Origin: Polymorphospora lycopeni
Lineage (GTDB): Bacteria > Actinomycetota > Actinomycetes > Mycobacteriales > Micromonosporaceae
Direction of reading: 5' to 3'
NCBI RefSeq assembly: GCF_042237075.1
Contig: NZ_JBCGDC010000015.1
Span: 26,334-90,333 of the forward strand
Length of the DNA stretch: 64,000 bases
Part shown: piece by piece, positions 7,853 through 16,512 of the stretch
How the letters are laid out: each line of letters opens with the position of its first letter
How positions within the stretch are numbered: position 1 is the stretch's first letter
Notes under the pieces: generated by a model
The model's input: only the letters and a program-made list of their open reading frames with translations
Told to the model about the DNA's origin: nothing
Database searches by the model: none
Translations under genes and position numbers: made by a program

Positions 7853-8128
7853 ATGCGGACCGTGAACTTCACCCAGCTTCGACAGAACCTGGCCGCCGAA
7901 CTCGACAGCGTCATCAACGACGCGGAGGAAGTGGTGGTAACGCGTTCGGGCCACGAGCCGGTGGTCATCGTGCCGCTCGCGGAGTACGAGTCGATGAAGG
8001 AAACCGAGTACCTCCTTCGCAATCCGAGCAATGCCGCAGCCCTGCGCCGATCGATCGCGGAGCTTGAGGAGGGTGACGCGGCCGAGCGGGAACTGATCCA
8101 CCCGGCCACGGTTCGGGACATCGCGTGA
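7853..8128 (+). CDS. yefM: YefM/Phd-family antitoxin
   Basis: 91 residues from ATG 7853, preceded by GGAGG five bases upstream. MRTVNFTQLRQNLAAELDSV and VVVTRSGHEPVVIVPLAEYE match the YefM DNA-binding domain; ETEYLLRNPSNAAALRRSIA is the classic segment that folds on the YoeB toxin. A GTG 6 bases upstream is less likely because it would sit in the Shine-Dalgarno. It overlaps the toxin gene by four bases. Confidence 0.92.
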   Translation: MRTVNFTQLRQNLAAELDSVINDAEEVVVTRSGHEPVVIVPLAEYESMKETEYLLRNPSNAAALRRSIAELEEGDAAERELIHPATVRDIA

Positions 8129-8382
8129 GGCTGGTCTTCACGGCCACTGCATGGAACCAGTACCTGAGCCATACGGACCGTAAGTTGGTCAAGCGCATCA
8201 ACGATCTCATCGCGGATGTGATGCGCAACGGATACGAGGGCATCGGCAAGCCGGAACCCCTTCGAGGAGAGCTGTCCGGCTTCTGGTCCCGCCGTATCGA
8301 CCGCGAACACCGGCTGGTCTACCGCATCATTAAGGACGACATCGAGATCATCGCCTGCAGGTACCACTACGGTGACAGGTAG
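8125..8382 (+). CDS. yoeB: YoeB/Txe-family ribosome-dependent mRNA interferase toxin
   Basis: 85 residues from GTG 8125. The sequence follows YoeB closely: LVFTATAWNQYLSHTDRKL at the start, KPEPLRGELSGFWSRRID in the middle, EHRLVYRI next, and the C-terminal CRYHYGD. The Glu, Arg, His and Tyr residues used for RNA cleavage in YoeB are all present. Length matches the family (about 84). Translationally coupled to yefM; expected to cut mRNA at the ribosomal A site when free. Confidence 0.92.
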   Translation: MRLVFTATAWNQYLSHTDRKLVKRINDLIADVMRNGYEGIGKPEPLRGELSGFWSRRIDREHRLVYRIIKDDIEIIACRYHYGDR

Positions 8383-8792
8383 CCGCTCAGAAGTCGGAGG
8401 CGTCGGCCGTCCTGGTCACCGGACCTCCAGCGGGCGCGACCTGAAGGCCTGTGGTGGTGCGGGTCGCCGGCGATCGTGGCGGTGTGGTTCGCATGGTGGT
8501 GCCTCCGGCCCACTCCATGTCTTGCCCTGCCTGCACTCAGTCGGGCGTCGGTACCGCTGAACCGGCCGTCGACCACCCGGTCGTGGGCAACGTCGATGTC
8601 CCAGGCCAGTACGCCCGCGGGCGGACCAGTTGGGTCGTGCCGCCGAGCCGCAGCGCGAGCAGATTAGCCGCAGAGACGTCGGACCCGGCCTGGCCGGTGG
8701 CGGCCATCCGGAGCGGAAGCAATCGAACTGATCGGGTCGAACACCGCCGCGCACGGCCGGGGTCCTGGACCTGCCCTGGCTTGCGATCATCG
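8383..8792. other. 410-bp stretch with no supported gene
   Basis: Open frames here show no recognisable domain, no ribosome site and poor codon character. It separates the toxin-antitoxin segment from the PadR-ABC operon and may hold decayed sequence. I see no tRNA, repeat or strong hairpin. Confidence 0.5.
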
Positions 8793-8838
8793 ATATACGC
8801 TCGGTATATGTACGCGGGATATACGCTCAGTGTATGGT
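8793..8838 (+). promoter_or_regulatory. Twin palindromic PadR operators over the promoter
   Basis: Two near-identical palindromes, ATATACGCTCGGTATAT (8793-8809) and ATATACGCTCAGTGTAT (8819-8835), repeat with a 26-bp period. The second overlaps a TATGGT -10 box (8833-8838) that ends six bases before ATG 8845, so the transcript would be leaderless. Dimeric PadR proteins bind such dyads, so the site likely mediates autorepression of the whole operon. Confidence 0.65.
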
Positions 8839-8844
8839 CTGCGC

Positions 8845-9372
8845 ATGAGCGTTCCCATGACCCTCCTCGGCCTGCTCGAGCGTGAGCCCAGTCACGGCTA
8901 CGACCTCAAGCGCGACTACGACTCCTTCTTCAGCCGGGGCAAGCCGCTGCCGTTCGGTCAGGTCTACGCGACCCTCGGCCGGCTCGCCCGCGACGGCAAG
9001 ATCGTGATTGGTGAGGTCGAGCCGGGCGTAGGCCACGAGCGCAAGCGGTACGTCATCACCGAACTGGGCGCGACCGAGGTCGAATCGTGGCTGACCGAGC
9101 CCGTCGAGGCCGAGCCCAACCTGCAGACGGTGCTGTTCACCAAGGTCGTGCTGGCCCTGATGCTCGGCCGGCCCGCCGAGGAGTACCTCGACAGCCAGCG
9201 CGCCGCGCACCTGCGGCGGATGACGGAACTCACCGAGATCAGACGCGGCGGCGACCTGGTCGACACCCTGCTGGCCGACCACGGCCTGTTCCGTCTGGAA
9301 GCCGACCTGCGCTGGATCGACATCACCGTCGCCCGGTTGGACGCCCTCCGGGAGACGGTGTTGCGGGGATGA
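8845..9372 (+). CDS. PadR-family transcriptional regulator
   Basis: 175 residues from ATG 8845; a GTG at 8830 is rejected because it lies inside the second operator and upstream of the probable transcription start. Residues 1-85 form the winged helix (MSVPMTLLGLLEREPSHGYD, GQVYATLGRLARDGKI, ERKRYVITELG), and the C-terminal helices match the Vir-like dimerisation domain of PadR-s2 proteins. It overlaps the ABC ATPase gene by four bases. Such PadR genes usually repress a linked exporter and respond to its substrate, often a toxic compound. Confidence 0.92.
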   Translation: MSVPMTLLGLLEREPSHGYDLKRDYDSFFSRGKPLPFGQVYATLGRLARDGKIVIGEVEPGVGHERKRYVITELGATEVESWLTEPVEAEPNLQTVLFTKVVLALMLGRPAEEYLDSQRAAHLRRMTELTEIRRGGDLVDTLLADHGLFRLEADLRWIDITVARLDALRETVLRG

Positions 9373-10040
9373 AGGCGATCGAGGCGCGAGACGTCGTTCT
9401 GTCCTTCGGTGAGACGCCGGCGCTGCGCGGCGCCAGCGTCTCGGTGGCCCCGGGCGAGATCGTCGCCATCATGGGCCCGAGCGGATCCGGGAAGTCCACT
9501 TTGCTGCACTGCCTGGCGGGGATCCTCGTACCCGGCGCGGGCGAGGTCTACTACGACGGCCGCCGGGTCGACACCCTGAACGAGAACGAGCGCAGCATCC
9601 TGCGCCGGGACCATTTCGGGTTCGTGTTCCAGTTCGGACAGCTCGTACCGGAGTTGACCGCCGAGGAGAACGTCGCACTGCCGCTGCTGCTCGGCGGCGC
9701 CCGGCGGGCCGCCGCGCTCGACGAGGCGCGGCCGTGGTTCGAGCGGCTCGGCCTGGCCGGGCTGGAGCGGCGCCGGTCCGGTGAGCTGTCCGGTGGGCAG
9801 GCGCAGCGGGTCGCGCTGGCCCGTGGTCTGGTCGCCCGGCCCGGGGTGTTGTTCGCCGACGAGCCGACCGGGGCGCTCGACTCGCTGACCGGCGAGCAGG
9901 TGATGGACCTCCTGGTCGCCTCGGCCCGTGAGCAGGAGATGACCGTCGTCCTCGTCACCCACGACGCCCGCGTGGCCGCGTGCGCCGACCGGCAGGTCAT
10001 CGTGCGCGACGGCAAGGTGAACGCGCTGGTGTACTCATGA
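9369..10040 (+). CDS. ABC transporter ATP-binding protein (MacB/LolD type)
   Basis: 223 residues. Walker A GPSGSGKST at 36-44, Q-loop FVFQFGQLVPELTAEENVAL, signature LSGGQAQRVALA, Walker B VLFADEPTGALD and H-loop VTHDARVAA are all intact. The Q-loop/ENVALPL pattern is that of the LolD/MacB/FtsE group, which partners with FtsX-type permeases such as the one encoded next. Four-base overlaps on both sides show a tight operon under PadR control. Confidence 0.95.
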   Translation: MKAIEARDVVLSFGETPALRGASVSVAPGEIVAIMGPSGSGKSTLLHCLAGILVPGAGEVYYDGRRVDTLNENERSILRRDHFGFVFQFGQLVPELTAEENVALPLLLGGARRAAALDEARPWFERLGLAGLERRRSGELSGGQAQRVALARGLVARPGVLFADEPTGALDSLTGEQVMDLLVASAREQEMTVVLVTHDARVAACADRQVIVRDGKVNALVYS

Positions 10041-12235
10041 TCCGGTTCGGTCTGCGACTGTCCCTGTCCGGTGGCCGGGAGGCCGCCACCCGGCTCGCCG
10101 TCATCGCCACCGCGGTGGCGCTCGGCGTCGGCATGCTCCTGACGACGCTCGCCGCGATGAACGCGGTCGGCGCGCAGAACCAGCGGTACGCCTGGCTCAA
10201 CACCGCCGCCGCCCCGGCCGCCTCCGACGTGTCGGCCGATCCGATCTGGTGGCTGCTCCGGGAGGACTACCACCAGGGCCGGTCCATCGGCCGGGTCGAG
10301 GTCGCGGCGCCGGGTCCGGACGCACCCGTCCCGCCGGGCATCCCGCGCCTGCCGGGGCCGGGCGAGTTCTACGTCTCACCCGCCCTCGGCGAGCTGCTTC
10401 GGACCACCCCGGCCACGGAACTCGGTGACCGCTTCCCTGGACACGGGATCGGCACGATCGGGCCGGCGGCGTTGCCGTCCCCCGAATCGCTGCTGATCGT
10501 CATCGGCCGTACCCCGGCCGAGCTGGAGCGACTGGGGGCCCGCCAGGTCACCCAGATCATGACCCCCGCCCAGAACGACTGCCGCAACGGTTGCCCGGTC
10601 GGACTCAACTCCGACGCCATGTCACTCGTGCTCGCCGTCGTCGCGGCCGCCCTGCTCGTCCCGGTGCTCATCTTCATCGGCACCGCGACCCGGCTGGCGG
10701 CCACCCGCCGGGAGCGGCGCTTCGCCGCGATGCGGTTGATCGGCGCCACACCACGGCAGATCTCCCTCGTCTCGGCCGTGGAGTCGACGATCGCGACCGC
10801 GGCGGGCACCGTTGCCGGGTTCGGCCTGTTCTTCGCGATCCGGCCGGCAATCGCCACGATTCCGTTCACCGGCGAACCGTTCTTCACCGCCGACCTGTCG
10901 CTCGACCTCGTCGACGTCCTCGTGGTCGCGCTCGGTATCCCGGTCGGTTCCGTCGTGGCCTCCTGGCTGGCCCTGCGCCGGGTGCAGATCTCGCCGCTGG
11001 GCGTGAGTCGCCGGGTGACCCCGAAGCCCCCGCGCGCCTGGCGGCTGATCCCGCTGGTCGTCGGGCTCGCCGAGTTGACGTACTTCATCGGCCGGCGCCC
11101 CGACACGACCAACGGCCAGCTTGCCGCGTACCTGTCCGGGTTTCTGCTGGTCCTGACCGGGCTCGTGCTGTCGGGGCCGTGGTTGACCATGGTCGGCGCC
11201 CGGGTGCTGGCCGGGCGGGCGAGCCGGCCCGCCACGCTCATCGCCGGGCGACGTCTCGCGGACAACCCGCAGGCCGGCTTCCGATCCGTCAGCGGGCTGA
11301 TCGTGGCGCTGTTCGTGACCAGCGTGGCGACCGGCACGATCACCACGTTCGTCGCCAACCGCGGCGAACCCCGGACCGACTCGGTGGCCGCCACGTCACT
11401 GGCGAAACAGTTCTGGCCGGAGGAGGGGCCCGCACCGACCGCCGACCAGATCCCGGCCGGCCTCGAGACGATCCCCGGCGTGCGCGGCGTGACCCTGGTG
11501 CACCTCAACCCCGACCGGGACGGCGGGCACGGCGTGATCACGTGCGCGGAACTGGACCGTCTGGCGGTGTTCGGCACCTGCCCCGCCGGGGCGCAGGTCG
11601 CGGCCGTCCACGGTGACCTCATCGGCATGCGCGCGTTCGACCTGACCAGTGACACGCACGTCTGGGACGCCGCCAGCATCGCCCCCACGGAGGTCGACCG
11701 GCAGCCGATCCTGTCGGTGGTCGTCGACACGACCAGCCGCACCGCGTTCGAGCAGGCCCGGACGATGCTGATCAACGCGTTTCCGCTGGGGCGCTTCCCG
11801 GCGAGCATCGGCGAGTGGGAGTCGAGCTCCGCACGGCAGATGATCCAGTTCCAGCGGCTGGCCGACGTGGTCATGCTGGCCAGCCTGCCGATCGCCGGTT
11901 GCAGCCTGGCGGTGAGCGTGGCCGGCGGGCTGAGCGACCGAAAGCGGCCGTTCAGCATGCTGCGGCTCACCGGGGTGCGGCTGTCCACCCTGCGCCGGGT
12001 GGTCGCGCTGGAAACCGTCGTGCCGCTGCTGCTCGTCGCCGGGGTGGCCATCGGTATGGGGTTCCTGGCCGCCCATCTCTTCCTGCGGGCGCAACTGGGC
12101 TACACACTGCTAGCACCGCACCTGTCGTTCTACCTGACCGTCGGTGGCGGGCTGGTGGTGTCCCTGGGAATCATCGCCTTGACGTTGCCGCTGCTGCGCC
12201 GGGTCACCGGCCCGGAGACGGCCCGGAACGGGTGA
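10037..12235 (+). CDS. FtsX-domain ABC permease
   Basis: 732 residues. An N-terminal membrane helix (about 20-45) is followed by an extracellular domain, then three helices (about 200-325) with the FtsX-type cytoplasmic motif (TRLAATRRERRFAAMRLIGA), further helices around 340-400, a second extracellular domain, and a last FtsX triplet at the C-terminus containing SDRKRPFSMLRLTG. This is the long, two-FtsX-domain layout. With the ATPase it likely exports lipid, peptide or antibiotic, or works as a mechanotransmitter; the substrate is not readable from sequence. Confidence 0.92.
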   Translation: MIRFGLRLSLSGGREAATRLAVIATAVALGVGMLLTTLAAMNAVGAQNQRYAWLNTAAAPAASDVSADPIWWLLREDYHQGRSIGRVEVAAPGPDAPVPPGIPRLPGPGEFYVSPALGELLRTTPATELGDRFPGHGIGTIGPAALPSPESLLIVIGRTPAELERLGARQVTQIMTPAQNDCRNGCPVGLNSDAMSLVLAVVAAALLVPVLIFIGTATRLAATRRERRFAAMRLIGATPRQISLVSAVESTIATAAGTVAGFGLFFAIRPAIATIPFTGEPFFTADLSLDLVDVLVVALGIPVGSVVASWLALRRVQISPLGVSRRVTPKPPRAWRLIPLVVGLAELTYFIGRRPDTTNGQLAAYLSGFLLVLTGLVLSGPWLTMVGARVLAGRASRPATLIAGRRLADNPQAGFRSVSGLIVALFVTSVATGTITTFVANRGEPRTDSVAATSLAKQFWPEEGPAPTADQIPAGLETIPGVRGVTLVHLNPDRDGGHGVITCAELDRLAVFGTCPAGAQVAAVHGDLIGMRAFDLTSDTHVWDAASIAPTEVDRQPILSVVVDTTSRTAFEQARTMLINAFPLGRFPASIGEWESSSARQMIQFQRLADVVMLASLPIAGCSLAVSVAGGLSDRKRPFSMLRLTGVRLSTLRRVVALETVVPLLLVAGVAIGMGFLAAHLFLRAQLGYTLLAPHLSFYLTVGGGLVVSLGIIALTLPLLRRVTGPETARNG

Positions 12236-12293
12236 GCCACGCGCCGAGGACCAGCGTGCGTCGGCTCCTGGGGGTGCTCTCGGGCGCGGTGGT

Positions 12294-13409
12294 TCAGGCC
12301 ACGAGCAGACGGAGGCCGAGTTCCGCCGCGTCGAGGGCGACGAGGTCGCGGTTGCGCTCCGCCCACCGGCCCGAGGAAAGGTCTGCGCGGAGCCCGGTCA
12401 CCGCCCGCTGCTCGGCCTCGGGTCCGACCCTGGTCCATACCGACACCGCGCGGCGCACATGTTCGTCCAGGTACGCCTCGGGCCGGCGCCAGTGGGCCTC
12501 GAAGAAGCCGTCGACACAGTCCCACGGGATGAGCACCGGCTCCGCGCGTCCCCCGATCGCGCGGGTCAGGTCGGCCAGGGAGGGCCAGCCGACGAGAAGG
12601 TCGGCGAACTCGGGCAGGTAGTCGCGGGTGAGCCAGAACCGCCGGCGCCAGCCGGTGTCGTCGGCGTCGTACGTGAACACGACCACCCGCCGGGCCACCC
12701 GCCGCATCTCACGCAGCCCGGCGACCGGGTCCGGCCAGTGGTGGACGGTGCTGACCGCCATCGCGGCGTCGAAGGACTGGTCCTCGAACGGCAGGCTCTC
12801 CGCGGCGGCGGCCACGCACGGCGCCGTGCCGGCGGGACGCAGCGCCCGCATGACCGCCGACGGTTCCACCGCAGTGACGTCGCGGTCCGGGGGTTCGTAG
12901 GAGCCGGTGCCGGCCCCGACGTTCAGTACCGTCCGTGCGTCCCCCAGCGCGTCCCAGATGCGCGCGGCGATCCGTGGCTCGGTACGCCGTGTCGCCGGGT
13001 ACGCGGATCCGATGGTGTCGTACAACCGTGTGCCGAACACTCTCAGCTGCTCCTCCGGTGTCGTCCTGATCCCCATTGCCCGCGCCTCCAGCTCCCGGTC
13101 GATGGCCGTCACCATGGCAGCGGCCCGGTCGCGCTGGTCGAGTAGCAGGCCGCGCAGCCGGCGCAGGTGCGCGGCCGCGTCGGTGGCCGGGTCGTCGACC
13201 AGATCCGCGATCTCGCGCAATCCGAAGCCCAGCCGCCGGTAGGCGAGCACCTCCCGCAGCCGTTCCACGTCACCCGCGGAGTAGGCCCGGTGCCCGGCCG
13301 CGGTTCGCGTGGACGGCCGCAGAAGGCCGATCTCGTCGTAGTGATGCAGCGTGCGGACGGTTATGTCGGCCAGTTCGGCCACCCGCCCCACGGTCAGGTG
13401 CTCCTCCAC
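12294..13409 (-). CDS. MerR-type DNA-binding domain fused to a SAM-dependent methyltransferase
   Basis: 371 residues from GTG 13409; an upstream GTG at 13436 would give 380. Residues 1-70 are a MerR winged helix (LTVGRVAELADITVRTLHHY, YSAGDVERLREVLAYRRLGF), followed by the usual dimer helix (residues about 75-115). From about residue 130 the chain becomes a class I methyltransferase: motif I VLNVGAGTGSYEP, acidic motif VTAVEPS, and the Methyltransf_11-like SFDAAMAVSTVHHWPDPVA. The sequence passes between the two without stop or shift, so this looks like a genuine fusion. It may sense SAM or a methyl acceptor, or methylate a ligand that controls binding. Targets unknown. Confidence 0.85.
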   Translation of the reverse strand: MEEHLTVGRVAELADITVRTLHHYDEIGLLRPSTRTAAGHRAYSAGDVERLREVLAYRRLGFGLREIADLVDDPATDAAAHLRRLRGLLLDQRDRAAAMVTAIDRELEARAMGIRTTPEEQLRVFGTRLYDTIGSAYPATRRTEPRIAARIWDALGDARTVLNVGAGTGSYEPPDRDVTAVEPSAVMRALRPAGTAPCVAAAAESLPFEDQSFDAAMAVSTVHHWPDPVAGLREMRRVARRVVVFTYDADDTGWRRRFWLTRDYLPEFADLLVGWPSLADLTRAIGGRAEPVLIPWDCVDGFFEAHWRRPEAYLDEHVRRAVSVWTRVGPEAEQRAVTGLRADLSSGRWAERNRDLVALDAAELGLRLLVA

Positions 13410-13466
13410 GCCACCGACTATGTGCCATGACGCCACGTGAGGAACAAGCCGAAGCAGCTGAACAGA

Positions 13467-14672
13467 TCAACCCGTGGGCGTCGGGGTTTCGGCGATTCCG
13501 ATCGGGCCCTCGCGCGGTCCCTCCGCCGAGGCCGGCTGCACCGCCAGCGACGGGAAGTCGGCCAGCTCGCCCTCCGGCTCGGCGTCCCACTCCGGGAAGA
13601 CGAGATCGCTCTGGAGGTAGAGGCAGAGGAGTTGCGTGAGGTGGCGCAGCCCGTCCAGGTGGGTGCGTTCGTGGCCGTGGGTCGCGTCGACCCCGAAGCC
13701 GATCAGCGCCATCCGGGCGTGCGCGCCGGCCTCGACCGCCGCCGCGATGTCCGAGCGGTAGTAGTCGAAGACGTCGCGGACCAGGTCCACGTCGTGTTCG
13801 GCGGCGATCGCGGCCAGCTTGCGGGCCAGGTGGTAGTCGAAGGGGCCGACGCCGTCACCCATGGCCAGCGTGGCGGCGTTCTCCCGGGACTGCTGGCCCG
13901 GGGCGACCACCGCGGCGTCCACCGAGACGATCTCCGCGACGTCCGGGTCGAGGCCGTGGCTGGCCCCGTGCCCGATCTCCTCGGTGACGGTGACCAGTAG
14001 ATGTGCGGTGACCTTGGGCTGGACGCCCGCGTCGATGATCGCCTTGAACGCGGTGAGGACGGCCGCCACGCCCGCCTTGTCGTCGAGGTGGCGGGACTTC
14101 ACGTACCCGCTGGGGGTGATCGTCGGGTTGGGTAGAAAGGCTACGAAGTCGCCGGCGTCGATGCCGAGCGCGCGTAGCCCGGCGATGTCCTCGACCGGCT
14201 CGTCGACCCGTACCTCGACCCGGTCCCAGCCGACCCCCTGGAGATCCACGGCCTCGTTGTAGCGGTGCCCGCTGGCCTTCAGCGGCAGCACCTGGCCGGT
14301 GATCACCCGTTCCAGGTCGTCGGTGAAGATCCGCACATGGGCGCCCTCGGCGAACCGGGCGCTGTGCGTGCCGATCGACTTCAGCTCCAGCCGGCCGTTC
14401 TCCTTCAGCCGTTTCACCATCCCGCCGATGGTGTCGGTGTGCACCACGATCGCCCGGTCGGCGCCGGTGGCGCGGGGACCGGGCAGGCAGGCGCTCAACG
14501 CGCCGCGCCGGGTCAGGGTGGAGGAGACGCCGAGGGCGGAGAGGCGCTCGCCGACGTACTGCTGCACATGGTCGGTACGCCCCGACGGGCTGGGGATCTC
14601 CAGGAGTTCCAGCAGCACCTGCCGCAGGTAGTCCAGGTCGAGCGGGAGCGGTACGGGTCGGGCGTCGGTCAT
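13467..14672 (-). CDS. NAGGN-system M42-family aminopeptidase-like protein
   Basis: 401 residues from ATG 14672. M42/M20-type metal-site elements are visible: HTDTIGG, SRHLDDKAGVAAVL, TVTEEIGHGASHG and HGHERTHLDGL, giving the His, Asp, Glu-Glu and C-terminal His ligands of a co-catalytic zinc peptidase. An M42 peptidase of this type is the third member of the conserved NAGGN osmoprotectant trio (TIGR03106, from memory), and both partner genes lie directly upstream. Its ATG overlaps the synthetase stop by four bases. Its exact role, turnover or trimming of the dipeptide, is not established to my knowledge. Confidence 0.88.
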   Translation of the reverse strand: MTDARPVPLPLDLDYLRQVLLELLEIPSPSGRTDHVQQYVGERLSALGVSSTLTRRGALSACLPGPRATGADRAIVVHTDTIGGMVKRLKENGRLELKSIGTHSARFAEGAHVRIFTDDLERVITGQVLPLKASGHRYNEAVDLQGVGWDRVEVRVDEPVEDIAGLRALGIDAGDFVAFLPNPTITPSGYVKSRHLDDKAGVAAVLTAFKAIIDAGVQPKVTAHLLVTVTEEIGHGASHGLDPDVAEIVSVDAAVVAPGQQSRENAATLAMGDGVGPFDYHLARKLAAIAAEHDVDLVRDVFDYYRSDIAAAVEAGAHARMALIGFGVDATHGHERTHLDGLRHLTQLLCLYLQSDLVFPEWDAEPEGELADFPSLAVQPASAEGPREGPIGIAETPTPTG

Positions 14673-16501
14673 GACGTCGAGGATGCCGCACCGGCCGGGG
14701 ACCAGAGCCGCTGCGGTGCCCGGGTGCCGGGGAAGAGCAGGTCGACGAAGCGTTCGGCGGTCGGCTGCGGTTCGTGGTTGGCCAGGCCCGGTCGTTCGTT
14801 CGCCTCGATGAAGACGTGTTCCGGCCGGTCGGGGGACTCGACCAGCAGGTCCAGTCCGGTGACCGGGACGTCCAGTGCCCGGCTCGCCGTGACGCACGCC
14901 TGCGCGATCTCGGGGTGCAGGTCGGCGGTCACGTCGTGGATCGTGCCGCCGGTGTGCAGGTTCGCGGTCCGCCGGACGGCGAGCACGGTCCCTTCCGGCA
15001 GTACGTCGTGCGGGCCGTACCCGGCTTCGGCGATCACCTCGCGGGTCATGTCGTCGACCGGGATGCGGGACTCGCCGCCGGTGGCCGCGGCGCGGCGCCG
15101 GCTCTGCCGCTCGATCAGCTCGGTGATGTCGTGCCGGCCGTCGCCGACGATCGAGGCGGGCCGGCGTACGGCCGCCGCGACCACCTCGTGGCCGATCACG
15201 ACCACCCGCAGGTCCTCACCGGTGCACAGTTCCTCGATGAGCACGTCCGGGCAGTACCCTCGGGCCAACCCGACGGCGGCGTGCAGCGCCTCCGTCGTGC
15301 GTACGCCGACGGTTATCCCGTTGCCCTGCTCGCCCCGGACCGGCTTGACCACCACGGCGCCGGCCTCGGCCAGGAACGCGGTGTCGGTGTCGTCACCGGC
15401 GGCGGCCCGGCCGCGTGGCACGCGCAGTCCCGCCTCGGCGAGGATCCGCCGGGTGACCCGCTTGTCGTCGCAGCGGCTCATGGCCACCGCCGAGGTCAGC
15501 TCGGAGAGCGACTCGCGGGTCAGGACGGTCCGGCCGCCGCTGGTGAGCCGCAGCTCGCCCCATTCCGGGTCGGTCACCTCGACCCGGATGCCGCGCCGCA
15601 TCGCCTCGTCGGCGACGATCCGCGCGTACGGGTTGAGCTGGTCGTAGCCGTCGGGCAGGGCGGGCAGGAACAGCCGTTCGTTGATCGGGTTCTTCCGCTT
15701 CACGCAGAGCGTGGCGGTGCGGTAGAAACCGAGCCGCTCGTAGAGCCGGATCGCACCGTCGTTCTCGGCCAGCACGGACAGGTCGACGAAGGACCGGCCG
15801 CGTTCGGTCAGCCGGGCCGCCAACTCGGACAGCAGCGCCTGGCCGGTGCCGGGTGGGGCGTGGTTGAAGTCGACGGTGAGGCACCACAGGCTGGCGCCGT
15901 TCTCCGGGTCGTCGAAGACCTCGACGTGGTCCACGCCGGTGATGGTCCCGACGACCTCCCCGGTGCTCGACTCGGCGACCAGGTGGAGGAACCGTGGGGT
16001 GGCGGAGTTGGCGACCAGCACGTCCACCGGGCTGGTCACCATGCCGTTGCTGGCGTAGATCCGGTTCACCGCTTCGGCGTCCGCGACGCTGGCCAACGGG
16101 CGGATTCGCAGTCCGGGCAGCGGGCCGTCGCCCGGTTCGACCCGCCGGCCGCGCAGCGGCAGCCGGTACGTCAGCGACGGGTCGATGAACAGTTCGTCGT
16201 GCAGCCGGGACACCAGCACGTGCGGGTCACGCAGGTAGATGCAGATGTCCCGGGAGCCGGCGGTCTCGGAGCGCAGCACGTCGGCGACGGCCGCCGGATC
16301 GTGGAACGTCTGGCCGAAGACCAGCCGTCCCCAGCCGCAGTCGAGCACCACGTCGCCACCGCTGGCCCGGGGGACCCCGGATCCGGGGTGGGGTGGCGTA
16401 CCGGTGGGATCGCCCGGGGCGACCGGGTCGCCGCCCGGCCCGACCCGTTCCCGCCGCCGGGCCGGCTTCCCGTCGGCCCGCGCTGTCTCCGTCGTCGACA
16501 T
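14669..16501 (-). CDS. ngg: N-acetylglutaminylglutamine synthetase (GNAT + ATP-grasp)
   Basis: 610 residues from ATG 16501, 11 bases after the upstream gene. The N-terminal third holds a GNAT acetyltransferase domain (LHLVAESSTGEVVGTITGVD, then HAPPGTGQALLSELAARL and YERLGFYRTATLCVKR). The C-terminal half is an ATP-grasp ligase (GAVVVKPVRGEQGNGITVGV, VLIEELCTGEDLRVVVIG, FIEANERPGL). In the known pathway this enzyme acetylates glutamine and ligates a second glutamine with ATP to give N-acetylglutaminylglutamine. The GNAT-ATP-grasp fusion plus neighbours make the call firm (TIGR03103-like). Confidence 0.9.
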   Translation of the reverse strand: MSTTETARADGKPARRRERVGPGGDPVAPGDPTGTPPHPGSGVPRASGGDVVLDCGWGRLVFGQTFHDPAAVADVLRSETAGSRDICIYLRDPHVLVSRLHDELFIDPSLTYRLPLRGRRVEPGDGPLPGLRIRPLASVADAEAVNRIYASNGMVTSPVDVLVANSATPRFLHLVAESSTGEVVGTITGVDHVEVFDDPENGASLWCLTVDFNHAPPGTGQALLSELAARLTERGRSFVDLSVLAENDGAIRLYERLGFYRTATLCVKRKNPINERLFLPALPDGYDQLNPYARIVADEAMRRGIRVEVTDPEWGELRLTSGGRTVLTRESLSELTSAVAMSRCDDKRVTRRILAEAGLRVPRGRAAAGDDTDTAFLAEAGAVVVKPVRGEQGNGITVGVRTTEALHAAVGLARGYCPDVLIEELCTGEDLRVVVIGHEVVAAAVRRPASIVGDGRHDITELIERQSRRRAAATGGESRIPVDDMTREVIAEAGYGPHDVLPEGTVLAVRRTANLHTGGTIHDVTADLHPEIAQACVTASRALDVPVTGLDLLVESPDRPEHVFIEANERPGLANHEPQPTAERFVDLLFPGTRAPQRLWSPAGAASSTS

Positions 16502-16512
16502 GTCGGCCACGG

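Noticed and set aside
8383..8792. Small RNA or riboswitch in the gap after yoeB
   Set aside because: No strong hairpin or conserved aptamer pattern was recognised.
4789..8844. Possible integrative element with att sites at the tRNA
   Set aside because: No integrase, relaxase or duplicated tRNA 3' end was found in the segment, so only an old island is suggested, not a defined element.
8451..8885. 144-codon rightward frame in the gap before padR
   Set aside because: No ribosome site, no recognisable domain, and it runs through the PadR operators and into padR in another frame.
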